From: JBCCCJ01 sp039029315
GTDB lineage: Bacteria > Bacteroidota > Bacteroidia > J057
Direction of reading: 5' to 3'
Length of the DNA: 64,000 bases
Assembly (NCBI GenBank): GCA_039029315.1
Contig: JBCCGK010000012.1
Location: 106,746-170,745, forward strand
Below the pieces are notes generated by a model. That model was not told the origin of the DNA. It worked only from the letters and a program-made list of their open reading frames with translations, and made no database searches. A program made the position numbers and the translations under genes. This document shows positions 18,055-27,538 of the stretch, piece after piece. Every line of letters begins with the position of its first letter. Positions within the stretch are counted from its first letter, which is position 1.

Positions 18055-18359
18055 GCTATAGACGAAGGAGGTTCAGACTTTTCCTGGCATTCGAATAACA
18101 TCGATTGTAGGACTGATTGTGTATTCCCTTCCTAATCCAAAAATCTTCTCCACATCCGAGCAACAGTCGGGAAAGCATTGGAAGAAGTAAGTAAAGGGAC
18201 AAATTTATTTGTGAGGGGGTATAACGGGAATAGGGGAAATAAGGTAAAAATAGTACCAATAAAGCCATTATTTCCCTTATACTTAAACTCAAAGCTAATA
18301 CTGTCCACCTTCTTATACAGAAGTCTGCTTGCAGTGAAGCCGTTCATCTCCAAATAGCT
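18055..18359. other. intergenic region, no clear gene
   Basis: 305 bases between the small basic protein and the end of the omega-amidase gene. Two short minus-strand frames lack any recognisable composition or start context, so I do not call them. Confidence 0.4.
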
Positions 18360-19154
18360 TTATGGATACAACTCAAATACATCTGCATCTTTCCAGATAG
18401 GAAATTTACTCCGCCATTTATTGAGTGGGCCGGGGTCTAGTTCTGCTTGAAGGACTGTTTCATCTCCCACATTATAGGCCAGATCCTCTCCCATATAATC
18501 CAGAATCATGCTGTTCCCCGTATAGGGAATCTGTAGGCCATCTGTTCCCACTCGATTGACCCCTACAACATAGCATTGATTTTCGATGGCACGTGCTCTA
18601 AGCAAGGTTTCCCAATGATGAGACCGTTTTTGCGGCCAATTGGCTACGTACAGTAAGAGGTCGCAGGCCAGACTTCCATCCCCCCGGATACGGTTGCGGC
18701 TCCATACCGGAAAACGCAAATCGTAACAAATCAGAGGTACAATCTTCCACCCCTTATATTCAAACCAGACCCAATCTTCTCCTTGTTCATAGTATTCGTG
18801 CTCTCCCGACATGCGGAAGAGGTGCCGCTTATCATATTCAGCGATCACACCTTCAGGGCCGACCACCAAAAAACGGTTGTAATAATCTGTCCCTTCCTTG
18901 ACAATGATACTCCCGCCAACAAGAGCATCGTATTTTCTTGACAGGCGTTTCATCCACTGTTCCGTTTCACCTTCCATTTCCTCATAGTTCGCAGAGGCCT
19001 TCATCGTGAATCCTGTCGTGAACATTTCAGGCAAAACAATCAGGTCTGTTTCTCTGTTTTCCTGCATCAACAGGTGCTCAATCTGGCTTCGGTTCGCTTC
19101 TGGATTTTCCCATATCAGGTCCAGTTGTAAGGCGGTGATATGCAAGGGCTTCAT
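18360..19154 (-). CDS. omega-amidase / nitrilase-family hydrolase
   Basis: 264 residues, normal for the family. The catalytic triad is in place: E43 in VLPEMFTTGF, K109 in AEYDKRHLFRM and C143 in PLICYDLRFPVW. The DKRHLF and CYDLRFP forms match YafV/Nit2-like omega-amidases, which hydrolyse 2-oxoglutaramate and 2-oxosuccinamate in methionine-salvage side reactions. Cytoplasmic. Divergent from rfbB with 186 bases between the start codons. Confidence 0.9.
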   Translation of the reverse strand: MKPLHITALQLDLIWENPEANRSQIEHLLMQENRETDLIVLPEMFTTGFTMKASANYEEMEGETEQWMKRLSRKYDALVGGSIIVKEGTDYYNRFLVVGPEGVIAEYDKRHLFRMSGEHEYYEQGEDWVWFEYKGWKIVPLICYDLRFPVWSRNRIRGDGSLACDLLLYVANWPQKRSHHWETLLRARAIENQCYVVGVNRVGTDGLQIPYTGNSMILDYMGEDLAYNVGDETVLQAELDPGPLNKWRSKFPIWKDADVFELYP

Positions 19155-19314
19155 TGGTATTCACTTTTTAATCTTGAGACAAAGATCCGAATTTTCTCCC
19201 AAAAATAAATCTTCTCTCTCCTCCCTTCTGCTTTCCCTTTCTCCCCCTTCACCGGAAAACATCGATGTGTAATGAACTTCTCGGCTTTTATCGGGTAAAA
19301 TAGGTTTCAAGCCC

Positions 19315-19322
19315 TATCTTTG
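19315..19322 (+). promoter_or_regulatory. -7 box of rfbB
   Basis: TATCTTTG, an exact TAnnTTTG match, lies 18 bases before the rfbB ATG at 19341. No TTG is found at the ideal -33 distance. Confidence 0.45.
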
Positions 19323-19340
19323 CATTCAAAACCCATATTC

Positions 19341-20396
19341 ATGAACAAAAACATTCTGATCACAGGTGGAGCCGGATTTATTGGATCACATTTGGTTCAC
19401 CACTTTGTCCAGACATATCCCGAATACCATATTTACAACCTGGACAAACTGACCTATGCTGGCAATCTCGAAAACCTCAAAGGAATCGAGCATCACAACA
19501 ATTATACATTCGTCAAAGGAGATATTTGTGATGCCAAACAATTGGAAGAAATATTTCTTCTTCATGGAATCGATGCCGTGATTCATCTGGCTGCCGAAAG
19601 TCATGTGGACAGAAGTATTTCCAACCCGATAGAGTTCGTCAAGACCAATGTACTTGGGACAGTTACCCTCTTGAATGTAGCCAAACAAGCCTGGAAAAAT
19701 CGGCAGGATGTACGCTTCTACCACGTATCCACCGATGAGGTTTATGGTTCCCTAGAAGAAGGAGAATATTTTGTTGAAGATACCCCCTACGATCCCAGAA
19801 GTCCATATTCTGCCTCCAAAGCCAGTTCGGATCATTTTGTTCGGGCCTATGGGAATACCTATGGCCTCCCATTTGTCCTTAGCAATTGTTCCAATAACTA
19901 TGGTCCATTTCAATTTCCTGAGAAGCTTCTACCATTATTTATCTCGAACATATTTCAGCAAAAACCGCTGCCTGTCTATGGCAAGGGGGAGAATGTCCGG
20001 GATTGGTTATGGGTCAAAGATCATTGCAGAGCTATAGATGTGATTTTCCACAAGGGACAAAATGGAGAGACCTATAACATTGGTGGGAAAAATGAATGGA
20101 AAAACATCGATTTGATTCGATTGTTGTGTCAGCTAATGGATGAGAAGCTTGGCAGGCCCAAAGGCAGTGCAGAGCAATTGATCACCTATGTAACAGATCG
20201 TCCCGGACATGACCATCGGTATGCCATAGATGCTGACAAACTCAAAAATGAGCTGGGATGGGAGCCTAGCCTTACATTTGAAGAAGGCCTATCATTGACC
20301 ATTGATTGGTATATGGACAACCAGAAATGGATAGAACGCGTTCAGTCAGGAGAATATCAAGACTACTACCAATTTCAATATGGAGAACGCTTATAA
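19341..20396 (+). CDS. rfbB: dTDP-glucose 4,6-dehydratase
   Basis: 351 residues from ATG 19341; the ATG at 19320 is rejected because it overlaps the -7 box and the family begins MNKNILITGGAGFIGSH. NAD-binding GGAGFIGS is at residues 9-16, catalytic TDE at 131-133 and YSASK at 156-160. It turns dTDP-glucose into dTDP-4-keto-6-deoxyglucose, the branch point to dTDP-rhamnose and other deoxysugars of surface glycans. The usual partners rfbA, rfbC and rfbD are not adjacent. Confidence 0.95.
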   Translation: MNKNILITGGAGFIGSHLVHHFVQTYPEYHIYNLDKLTYAGNLENLKGIEHHNNYTFVKGDICDAKQLEEIFLLHGIDAVIHLAAESHVDRSISNPIEFVKTNVLGTVTLLNVAKQAWKNRQDVRFYHVSTDEVYGSLEEGEYFVEDTPYDPRSPYSASKASSDHFVRAYGNTYGLPFVLSNCSNNYGPFQFPEKLLPLFISNIFQQKPLPVYGKGENVRDWLWVKDHCRAIDVIFHKGQNGETYNIGGKNEWKNIDLIRLLCQLMDEKLGRPKGSAEQLITYVTDRPGHDHRYAIDADKLKNELGWEPSLTFEEGLSLTIDWYMDNQKWIERVQSGEYQDYYQFQYGERL

Positions 20397-20495
20397 GTCA
20401 ATGGCTCCTCCGAGATGGCCCATAGATTGAAGCATTCTTTATGAAGACAAATTGCTCATTCGATATCTGTGGACCAATGACATCAACAAACAAAC

Positions 20496-21272
20496 ATGCC
20501 GAAGCGATCTTTTTTGAGTGCCAGCCCGATCGGGGCCATTCTTTCTTTTTGTAGTAGCTGGGGATATTATTCTCTTGCCGAAATCAGTTCTTCCTTCTCT
20601 TGGATCCTCTTATTTGCAGTAGCAAGCACCCATTTTGTGTTGCTCTACCTCTTCGCGAGCAGGTTCCAACGAACACCACTCGGAGAAGGGTTGCGCGGAG
20701 CGATCATCGGATTGAATGCAGGTCTGAATACTGTCTTGCTATACCAATTGAGCGGAAGTTGGATAGTTGCAGGGATTTTGGGTGGACTGGTGTTCTTGTC
20801 AGCATTTCTTTTCATTTCCCGCCATTCATGGTATCACACTGTCTTGGGATACAGCAATTGGCTCCTACCAATGTCTTGGCCTGTGAGCTATATTGGGCTC
20901 CTCATCTATCTTGTGAATCTACTTGTGGCACCGATTGGCTATATGCATCCCTTATTACGGGCACTGCGGGTCAGATTATATATTGATCTATCCACCAGCA
21001 CCTTCACCATGTATGGCGGACTCATTCGGCCTTTCAAAGGCTTTTCTGGTCTCAATATGGGAAATTTCATTTTCATCAATCCTGGCTGGGAGCACCTTCT
21101 TCGACATGAGATTGGTCATTTATTCAGTCTGGCCGCCATGGGATCTGTCTTCCATTATATTGGGGGAATAGATGAAAATTATCTCCAACAAAATTATTGG
21201 GAAGCATATGCAGAATATCTCGCAGAAAGTTATAACAGTCCCAGCGCAAGCGGGATGAGCATGTGGCGTTGA
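20496..21272 (+). CDS. polytopic membrane protein with HExxH motif (putative metallopeptidase)
   Basis: 258 residues. Hydrophobic segments lie at about 34-55, 68-84, 88-106 and 120-145, giving three to five membrane helices. A soluble-looking C-terminal part carries H204-E-I-G-H208, followed by acidic residues in YWEAYAEYLAE (E236 or E240). The spacing HExxH-27-E fits a gluzincin zinc site. I do not recognise a named family. It sits alone after rfbB. Peptidase activity is inferred only from the motif. Confidence 0.6.
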   Translation: MPKRSFLSASPIGAILSFCSSWGYYSLAEISSSFSWILLFAVASTHFVLLYLFASRFQRTPLGEGLRGAIIGLNAGLNTVLLYQLSGSWIVAGILGGLVFLSAFLFISRHSWYHTVLGYSNWLLPMSWPVSYIGLLIYLVNLLVAPIGYMHPLLRALRVRLYIDLSTSTFTMYGGLIRPFKGFSGLNMGNFIFINPGWEHLLRHEIGHLFSLAAMGSVFHYIGGIDENYLQQNYWEAYAEYLAESYNSPSASGMSMWR

Positions 21273-21412
21273 GGGAATCCTATGATTCCCATTATGTCAT
21301 GCTGTAAGGAGTCCTAAAGGAGAAGCAATTTTCAGCAGGAAATTTGAAAAGAAGCATTTGTACGCATCTATTTTTTGTTTTCTTTTGAGGAGTATTCAAA
21401 TCCTCCTCCTCT

Positions 21413-23440
21413 ATGCGGCTATCAGTCTGTTTCCTTCTCTGCATTCTTGCTCCAATTTTCTCGCACGCAGCTGTCCATCATATTGAGATTCAATCCAGAA
21501 GTCTTGTATTGGAAGGCAAATCCTTTGGAGAGGCAGGTCCATACGAACTGCTGAGCGGCCGAATATATTTTGCCTTTGATCCTGCCAATCCTGCCAACCA
21601 AAAGATCACAGACATTGCGCTGGCAGACCGAGATAGCCTCAATCTGGTGTGGGCATGGAGTCAGTTGATGGTCCTTCAGCCAGTCGATTCAAGCAAGCGT
21701 TCGGGGCTTGGTCTGGTGGAAGTCAGCAACCGAGGGAGCAAATTCATGCCCAGATACTTTCTCCGCGCAGGAAATTCTGCACTTGACCCGACTGATTCTG
21801 TGAGTTTTGGAGACGGACTATTGATGGAAGCAGGCATGACGCTTATGTGGATCGGCTGGCAATGGGATGTACCTGAACCCGGACTCCGCCTTCATGTACC
21901 AATTGCCAGAAATCCAGACGGAAGTTCTATTCATGGCTGGGTAAGAAGCGATTGGACCGTCGATGAATCCGTCTTCCACTTGCGACTTGGTCATCGGAAT
22001 CTGACAGGATATAGCTTGTCTGATCCCCAGGAACCTGAGATACAATTCACGATGCGGGCTGGTCGTCTCGCCCCCCGATTTATCGTTCCAGACTCTCTTT
22101 GGCAGTTTGGGAAGCAGGAAAATGGTCAACTTCAGAACAGTCGTGCCCAACTATATTTCCATAAGGGCAGTGAAGCGGGCAAGATTTACGAGCTGGTGTA
22201 TCCCGCCAAAGATCCTCCGGTTGTGGGGCTTGGGTTGGCTGCCATTCGGGATATTATCAGTTTTGCCAAATATGACTCCACTTGCGTGTTTCCTGTCAGA
22301 TGGGGAATGGCAGCCGGGGTATCTCAGACAGGAAGATTTTTGAGGCACTTTCTGTACCAGAACTTCAATCAGGATGAATCAGGCAAAAAGGCCTATGATG
22401 GCATGATGATCATTACGGCAGGTGCGGGTCGTGGCAGCTTCAATCATCGATTTGCCCAGCCCTCCAGAGATGGGCACCGATATTCAGCTTTTTTTTACCC
22501 AACGGATCTGTTCCCCTTCACTAGTTCCTCTCAATCTGATCCAGAGTTGTGGCGAGAAGACGGACTGTTGGCCCATACAGATCCAACTTTCTGGCCGAAC
22601 ATATTTTATGTCAATACCGGCTATGAATACTGGGGACGAGCTGCAGCCTTGATCCATACAGATGTGATGGGCGAACAGGACATTGCACCTTATCCCAATG
22701 AGCGTATTTATCACTTGTCCTCTGGTCAGCATTTCGTTGGAGCATTTCCACCATCTTCTGCCCTGCCATATGATTCAGTCGGCTCAGTAGCTTTTAGGGG
22801 AAATCCACTGGATTTTTCGGGGAATTATCGCGCACTGATCATGCGATTGGCTTCCTGGGTTCAAGGCTCCCGTCGTCCGCCTTCAAGCCGATATCCGACA
22901 TTGGCTGACAGGACACTGGTTGCTGTGGAAGAACTGAACTTGCCGAACATTCCTGAATTTGAGGCTTTTCCTGTAGCACATGAAGCCTATCGGGCTGACT
23001 ATGGGCCTCGATGGCAAGCGGGGATCATTGACATTCAACCACCCAACTTAGGGAATGCCTATCCGAGTCGAGTTCCTCAAATTGATCGATATGGCAATGA
23101 AATCGATGGAGTCAGAAATGTAGAATTGCGGGTCCCGTTGGCGACCTACTTCTCCTGGCATGTGAGAAACCAAATGGCTGGGGGAAATGGAGAACTCACT
23201 GATTTTAGGGGAACATTCATTCCTTTGTCCAACAACAACAAACAGAAAAAAGCAACAGGTGACAGCAGACCATCAATCTCAGCCTTATATCGCAATAAGA
23301 ATCAATATATGGTTCGGGTAGAAGGAGCCATGGCTGAATTGAAAGCAGAAGGGTTCTTGTTGGATAGGGACAAGGACCATATTCGGAGACGGGCGGAGGC
23401 TTATTGGGATTGGATAATGAATGGATCTGTGCAAGAATGA
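21413..23440 (+). CDS. exported alpha/beta hydrolase of the Abhydrolase_10 type
   Basis: 675 residues with a signal peptide ending FSHAA. The N-terminal part (about 20-240) is beta-rich. The nucleophile elbow is G302-V-S304-Q-T-G-R in WGMAAGVSQTGRFLRHFLYQ, and a late GQHFVGAFPP may hold the histidine. Family members are secreted hydrolases with unknown substrates. The stop codon is only 10 bases from the stop of the convergent PP2C gene. Confidence 0.75.
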   Translation: MRLSVCFLLCILAPIFSHAAVHHIEIQSRSLVLEGKSFGEAGPYELLSGRIYFAFDPANPANQKITDIALADRDSLNLVWAWSQLMVLQPVDSSKRSGLGLVEVSNRGSKFMPRYFLRAGNSALDPTDSVSFGDGLLMEAGMTLMWIGWQWDVPEPGLRLHVPIARNPDGSSIHGWVRSDWTVDESVFHLRLGHRNLTGYSLSDPQEPEIQFTMRAGRLAPRFIVPDSLWQFGKQENGQLQNSRAQLYFHKGSEAGKIYELVYPAKDPPVVGLGLAAIRDIISFAKYDSTCVFPVRWGMAAGVSQTGRFLRHFLYQNFNQDESGKKAYDGMMIITAGAGRGSFNHRFAQPSRDGHRYSAFFYPTDLFPFTSSSQSDPELWREDGLLAHTDPTFWPNIFYVNTGYEYWGRAAALIHTDVMGEQDIAPYPNERIYHLSSGQHFVGAFPPSSALPYDSVGSVAFRGNPLDFSGNYRALIMRLASWVQGSRRPPSSRYPTLADRTLVAVEELNLPNIPEFEAFPVAHEAYRADYGPRWQAGIIDIQPPNLGNAYPSRVPQIDRYGNEIDGVRNVELRVPLATYFSWHVRNQMAGGNGELTDFRGTFIPLSNNNKQKKATGDSRPSISALYRNKNQYMVRVEGAMAELKAEGFLLDRDKDHIRRRAEAYWDWIMNGSVQE

Positions 23441-23450
23441 AACAATCTTC

Positions 23451-25019
23451 CTAGCTCGTCTTTTGTTTACAGAGATTTATCTTCTCATTCACCAAAGAAT
23501 CCAGTCCCCATTTTGTGAGGGCTTGAACGACCTCTTCAAAGCCTTGCAGGGCTTGTTCATACTTTTCTTCCTCAAAATCCTCATTTGCTTCTTCGAGGGT
23601 TTCGATGATGTTCAAGGGATCATCAGATGCGTTGACAGTTCCGATTTCGGCTTTTTCCAGGATATTTTTGCGCAAGGTCAGGCCATCAGAAGACTGCAGA
23701 TCCTGGGCAAAGGAAAAACTGATACTTGCTCTCTCTAGTGCCCCATCCTTCCACCATCCCTCTCCTTCTTCAATCCAGTCCTGAGCATCGGTCTTGTTCA
23801 ATCGTCGTTCACATTGTCGCTGGATCGTATGAAGGGATTTACTCTGAAAGGTATCGATTTCTTTTTGTAGCTGTTGGCAGCCGAGGAGTGTCAGGCCAGA
23901 CTCAAGGGAATCGTTGAGCCATAAGATCAGTCTGGTCTTTACCGAATCCCGCAATTCCTTGTACTTCTCTTTCTGCTCGGGATCATTATGGTCTAAGTCC
24001 ACCAGCGCGTCGGCATAATACATCGCCTCGACATATTGGTCATTGCTCAACGCCTGTTCGATGGCATGCCGAACCTCATCATCCTTGTTGGTGACTCTGA
24101 ATAGAATGAATAGGGCGAATATCAGAAAGATCCCCAATACTCCCAGGCCAACTCCTTTTAACACCTTCTTAAGCTGAAAAGAGGGCGAAGATTCTGCATA
24201 AGGGTCTGGCCCATTGTTCTGCTCGATGACGGGTTCCACAACCGTAGCGAGTGGAATTCCTGCTTGTTTTATTGGGGCTATCTCTACCAGATAAGCAGAG
24301 AAATTGTCATTGGTTCGGCCTGTACTTTTGGCAAGAATCTGCTCTTTGATCTGCGAGAGTTCTGTCGTACCTGCCAGCAATTGTGCCAGATCAGTTGCAG
24401 ACCAATTTTCTGTGATCCCATCAGAACATAGCAAAAAAACATCTCCTGCTTGAATGTCTTTTGTCTGATAGATATCCATTTCAGCGGGATCATGTCCTCC
24501 TTTGACTGCTCTCAGGATTACATTTCGCTGGGGGTGATGCTCTGCCTCCTCGCGGCTAATCACTCCTTCCTGAACCAGTTTTTCGACCAGAGAATGGTCC
24601 TGGGTTTCATAGAGTAGCTGACCGCCCCTGAATTGAAATACTTTGCTATCGCCTATCCAGGCAATGGTGGCCGTATCTGCCCCCAGATACAAGAGGGTCA
24701 GGGTTGTCGCCATTCCTGCGGACTCCCGATTCGATTCGGAATGGGCAGTCATCAATTGTTCTACATGTCGAAGTCCTTTCAGGAGATAGCTCTTATCCAT
24801 CTCAGCTCCAGGCGGGTGTTGTTGGACATATTCAGCCAATCCCTGCGAAACAATCTGGGAAGCCACCTCTCCTTTATTTGCTCCTCCAACCCCATCACAT
24901 ACCAAAAAAAAGTAATCCTCCGGGCTAGCCTTGTGGATGAGAGGCCAAATGGAATCTTCATTTTTACTGCGACCTCCCACTTCATGGATCGCCTGAGGCA
25001 TTTGGATACGAAGGCTCAT
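23451..25019 (-). CDS. PP2C-type protein phosphatase with membrane anchor and C-terminal helical domain
   Basis: 522 residues from ATG 25019 (a TTG-type extension of six residues is rejected). The PP2C domain (about 5-250) has metal-site motifs GGRSKNEDS, FLVCDGVGGANKG, TIAWIGDSKVFQF, FLLCSDGITE and TNDNFSAYL. A single membrane helix follows at about 292-312 (LGVLGIFLIFALFILFRV). The C-terminal 200 residues are acidic and helical, with a TPR-like look. It likely dephosphorylates Ser/Thr-kinase targets at the inner membrane. A kinase gene lies 9 kb away at 34444. Confidence 0.88.
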   Translation of the reverse strand: MSLRIQMPQAIHEVGGRSKNEDSIWPLIHKASPEDYFFLVCDGVGGANKGEVASQIVSQGLAEYVQQHPPGAEMDKSYLLKGLRHVEQLMTAHSESNRESAGMATTLTLLYLGADTATIAWIGDSKVFQFRGGQLLYETQDHSLVEKLVQEGVISREEAEHHPQRNVILRAVKGGHDPAEMDIYQTKDIQAGDVFLLCSDGITENWSATDLAQLLAGTTELSQIKEQILAKSTGRTNDNFSAYLVEIAPIKQAGIPLATVVEPVIEQNNGPDPYAESSPSFQLKKVLKGVGLGVLGIFLIFALFILFRVTNKDDEVRHAIEQALSNDQYVEAMYYADALVDLDHNDPEQKEKYKELRDSVKTRLILWLNDSLESGLTLLGCQQLQKEIDTFQSKSLHTIQRQCERRLNKTDAQDWIEEGEGWWKDGALERASISFSFAQDLQSSDGLTLRKNILEKAEIGTVNASDDPLNIIETLEEANEDFEEEKYEQALQGFEEVVQALTKWGLDSLVNEKINLCKQKTS

Positions 25020-25137
25020 GGAATATGTGTTAAACAATCACGACCATTCGGTCAAGATACACAAAAGCGAGAATAGTGAAAAGGAATGGGGATTCATGGC
25101 AAGATAGGCAGAAAGAAAAGGGAATTCTTATCCAAAC

Positions 25138-25171
25138 TTGATGAATATACCCGCCAATATGTGTATCTTGA
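25138..25171 (+). promoter_or_regulatory. possible promoter of the plug-like lipoprotein
   Basis: TTG at 25138-25140, a 23-base spacer and TATCTTGA at 25164-25171, 18 bases before the ATG. The -7 box departs from TAnnTTTG. Spacing is at the upper end of the accepted range. Confidence 0.35.
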
Positions 25172-25189
25172 TCTAAAGTCAAAAGAATC

Positions 25190-25546
25190 ATGAACACAGC
25201 TCACATCTCTTTCTGGGGAATTCTTTTCAGTGTCTTACTGGGATTTTCTTGTTCCTCAACTGCCCCTGCCTCAGTAAAAAAGACAAAAGCGGTTCTACCA
25301 CCTCCACAAACCGTTGAACAACACCTTCAAAGGCTTCCTGGGCTACGGGTTTCAGGAAATACCATCAGTTATCGGGGAGGAAGACCTCTCATCGTTTTAA
25401 ATGGTGCAATCGTGAGTTACAACACCTTGCGAACAATGGTGGCGGCCAATTCGATCAAATCCGTCAAGTTGTTGAAAAGTCAAACTGACATCAAACGATG
25501 GACCAATTCTAATGTAACCGGGGTGATAGAGGTTAGGAGTTTTTGA
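25190..25546 (+). CDS. small lipoprotein resembling a lone TonB-receptor plug domain
   Basis: 118 residues. Lipobox FSCSS at about residues 20-24. The mature part reads like a receptor plug: TVEQHLQRLPGLRVSGN, RGGRPLIVLNGAIV, NSIKSVKLLK and ending NVTGVIEVRSF. In receptors these correspond to the LPGVxV, PLxVLDG, IExIEVLK and GVIxIxTK segments. No barrel follows. The role is unknown; it might occupy or signal through a partner barrel. Its stop is 6 bases from the convergent ispD stop. Confidence 0.72.
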   Translation: MNTAHISFWGILFSVLLGFSCSSTAPASVKKTKAVLPPPQTVEQHLQRLPGLRVSGNTISYRGGRPLIVLNGAIVSYNTLRTMVAANSIKSVKLLKSQTDIKRWTNSNVTGVIEVRSF

Positions 25547-25552
25547 GAATGC

Positions 25553-26254
25553 CTACTCTTTTTCTCTTCTTTCCAGGATTCTCTCAGCGACAATCATGTC
25601 TTCAGGCGTAGTCAATTTGAGATTCTCATAGGAACCGGAAGTGAGAGCAACTATTCCTCCCATCGCTTCAAACAAGCTGGCATCATCTGTAAAAGAGCCC
25701 TCAGGAAGAGATTGATAACATGTCAAAATCTGACTGAGGTGAAATGTCTGAGGGGTCTGAACTTCCCAGAAACGGCTTCTGTCCACAGCTTTGCTTCGCC
25801 CCCCATCGGACTCCCTGAGGGAAGCCTTGACTGGTACAGCCACCACAGATGCCTTTTTGATCTCAGCATCCATAAACGCTTGTTGAATGACCGATTTTGG
25901 GACCAACGGACGTACTCCATCGTGTATTGCCACCAGACATGCTTCTGGTTCGGCGATCCGATCAGCCAATGCTAATAGACCGTTTTTGACAGAGTCAGTT
26001 CGACTGGCCCCGCCTGCAGTCAGGTGAATTCTATTGAGTTGATCCTGAGATAAATGATCAGCACTCGTTTCTTTCCAAAGGTCAAAATGGGCAGTCGGCA
26101 GAACCAACACAATTTCTCTCACTTCAAGGGCAAGAAAAATGGCTACAGTTCGAACCAGGACAGGCTTACCAGCCAATGGAAGGAATTGCTTGGGAATGTC
26201 GGCCCCCATACGAGAACCAGAGCCACCAGCTACAATGAGCGCAGTACGAAGCAT
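25553..26254 (-). CDS. ispD: 2-C-methyl-D-erythritol 4-phosphate cytidylyltransferase
   Basis: 233 residues. The nucleotide-binding loop IVAGGSGSRMGADIPKQF is at the N-terminus; IHDGVRPLVP and EVQTPQTFH follow at their usual places, and FTDDASLFEAMG closes the site. It makes CDP-methylerythritol in the non-mevalonate isoprenoid pathway. Its start codon overlaps the queA stop (TAATG), so it is translated from the queA transcript. Confidence 0.95.
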   Translation of the reverse strand: MLRTALIVAGGSGSRMGADIPKQFLPLAGKPVLVRTVAIFLALEVREIVLVLPTAHFDLWKETSADHLSQDQLNRIHLTAGGASRTDSVKNGLLALADRIAEPEACLVAIHDGVRPLVPKSVIQQAFMDAEIKKASVVAVPVKASLRESDGGRSKAVDRSRFWEVQTPQTFHLSQILTCYQSLPEGSFTDDASLFEAMGGIVALTSGSYENLKLTTPEDMIVAERILERREKE

Positions 26255-27306
26255 TACAAAATCAACATGGCGTCACCATAGCCATAGAAGCGATAGCCTT
26301 CTTTCATAGCGATTTCATAGGCTTCCATCATGAATTCATAGCCCATAAAGGCTGCCACCATCATCAAGAGTGTGGATTTGGGAGGATGGAAATTGGTCAG
26401 GAAAGTATTGGCGATGTGAAACTCATATGGCGGATAGATGAACTTGTCTGTCCAGCCTTCGGCCGGATTGAGCATTCTACTGGCAGAAACGGCAGACTCC
26501 AGGGCCCGCATGGTAGAGGTACCAACGGCAAGGATTCTTCCTTTGTTTCTTTTGGCATCATTGACCAGATCACGGGTAGCTTCTGGAATGACATAGAACT
26601 CTGAGTCCATTCGATGCTTGGACAGATCTTCAACCTCTACAGGGTTGAAGGTTCCAATTCCCACATGTAAAGTGATAAAACTTTCTTCTATCCCTTTGAG
26701 TTCAAATCGCTTGAGCAATTCACGGGTGAAGTGAAGACCGGCCGTAGGAGCTGCTACTGCCCCTACATTTTTGGCATAGACAGTTTGATAGTCCTTGGAG
26801 TCGCGGGGCTCTACCTCTCTCTGTGCTGCGATATATGGTGGGATAGGCGTTTTTCCTAGTTTGTTGATCAGGCGATGAAGCTCTTCATTTTCCCGATCAA
26901 ACAGAAAACGAATGGTTCTCCCTCGGGATGTCGTGTTGTCCACTACTTCAGCGACCAGATCATTGTCTCCAAAAAACAACTTATTCCCTACTCGAATCTT
27001 TCTGGCAGGCTCTACGAGCACATCCCACAATTTTTGTTTGGCATTCAATTCGCGGAGCAAAAAGACTTCAATCTTGGCCCCGGTCTTTTCTTTCTTCCCT
27101 ATCAATCGAGCGGGAAAAACCTTGGTATCATTCAGGACCATGACATCTCCCTCGTCGAAGTATTCCATGACATCCCGAAATGTTCGATGTTCGATCTCGC
27201 CAGTGTCGCGATGGGCGACCATCAATCGGCATTCGTCTCGGGATTCGGCAGGATAGAGGGCTGTGTGAGATTCTGGGATTTCAAAATTGAAAGCGGAAAG
27301 CTTCAT
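26254..27306 (-). CDS. queA: S-adenosylmethionine:tRNA ribosyltransferase-isomerase
   Basis: 350 residues from the ATG at 27306 (another ATG two codons upstream at 27312). Longer upstream reading is rejected because it would run through the promoter. Family motifs: LIAxxP-like ALYPAESRDECRL, VMVLNDTKVFPARL, AVAAPTAGLHFT and NTFLTNFHPPKSTLLMMVAAF. QueA adds the cyclopentene ring precursor in queuosine synthesis. First gene of a queA-ispD pair. Confidence 0.95.
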   Translation of the reverse strand: MKLSAFNFEIPESHTALYPAESRDECRLMVAHRDTGEIEHRTFRDVMEYFDEGDVMVLNDTKVFPARLIGKKEKTGAKIEVFLLRELNAKQKLWDVLVEPARKIRVGNKLFFGDNDLVAEVVDNTTSRGRTIRFLFDRENEELHRLINKLGKTPIPPYIAAQREVEPRDSKDYQTVYAKNVGAVAAPTAGLHFTRELLKRFELKGIEESFITLHVGIGTFNPVEVEDLSKHRMDSEFYVIPEATRDLVNDAKRNKGRILAVGTSTMRALESAVSASRMLNPAEGWTDKFIYPPYEFHIANTFLTNFHPPKSTLLMMVAAFMGYEFMMEAYEIAMKEGYRFYGYGDAMLIL

Positions 27307-27352
27307 TGCCATGGTACAGGAGTATTTGCTGTGGTTCGGCTTAAACGAGTGG

Positions 27353-27383
27353 CAAAAATAGGGCGAACTCCCTTGATAGTCAA
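27353..27383 (-). promoter_or_regulatory. promoter of queA-ispD
   Basis: On the minus strand, TTG (27383-27381), a 20-base spacer and TATTTTTG (27360-27353) match the Bacteroidota consensus. The -7 box is about 46 bases before the queA ATG. Confidence 0.6.
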
Positions 27384-27452
27384 GCAAGAATTGCAAGGAA
27401 AGTAAGCTTCTGCCCAAAAAAAATGTTGATTGTTTCGGAAAAAACAGAGAAA

Positions 27453-27490
27453 GAGACAAAGTTTGACCTTGAACAATCAAACTTTGTCTC
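27453..27490 (-). terminator. terminator-like hairpin after the beta-helix lipoprotein
   Basis: Perfect 14-bp stem GAGACAAAGTTTGA / TCAAACTTTGTCTC with a 10-base loop. On the minus strand it is followed by a pyrimidine-rich stretch ending in a T6 run about 12 bases later. It lies 48 bases after the stop of the minus-strand beta-helix gene. Confidence 0.6.
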
Positions 27491-27538
27491 CCTGAAATTA
27501 GATCTCTATTGTCGGTTCATGATTCCGAATAGATCAGA

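Noticed and set aside
18056..18353. Two minus-strand frames of 73-78 codons
   Set aside because: Low-complexity hydrophobic translation, no start context and no family features.
27313..27380. PreQ1 riboswitch before queA
   Set aside because: No preQ1 aptamer-like stem and A-rich tail; a normal promoter explains the region.
27453..27490. Hairpin arms resemble the IS701-like terminal repeat (AAGTTTGACC against AAGTTTGACTTTGG)
   Set aside because: The match is short and imperfect, and the structure is better explained as a terminator for the beta-helix gene.
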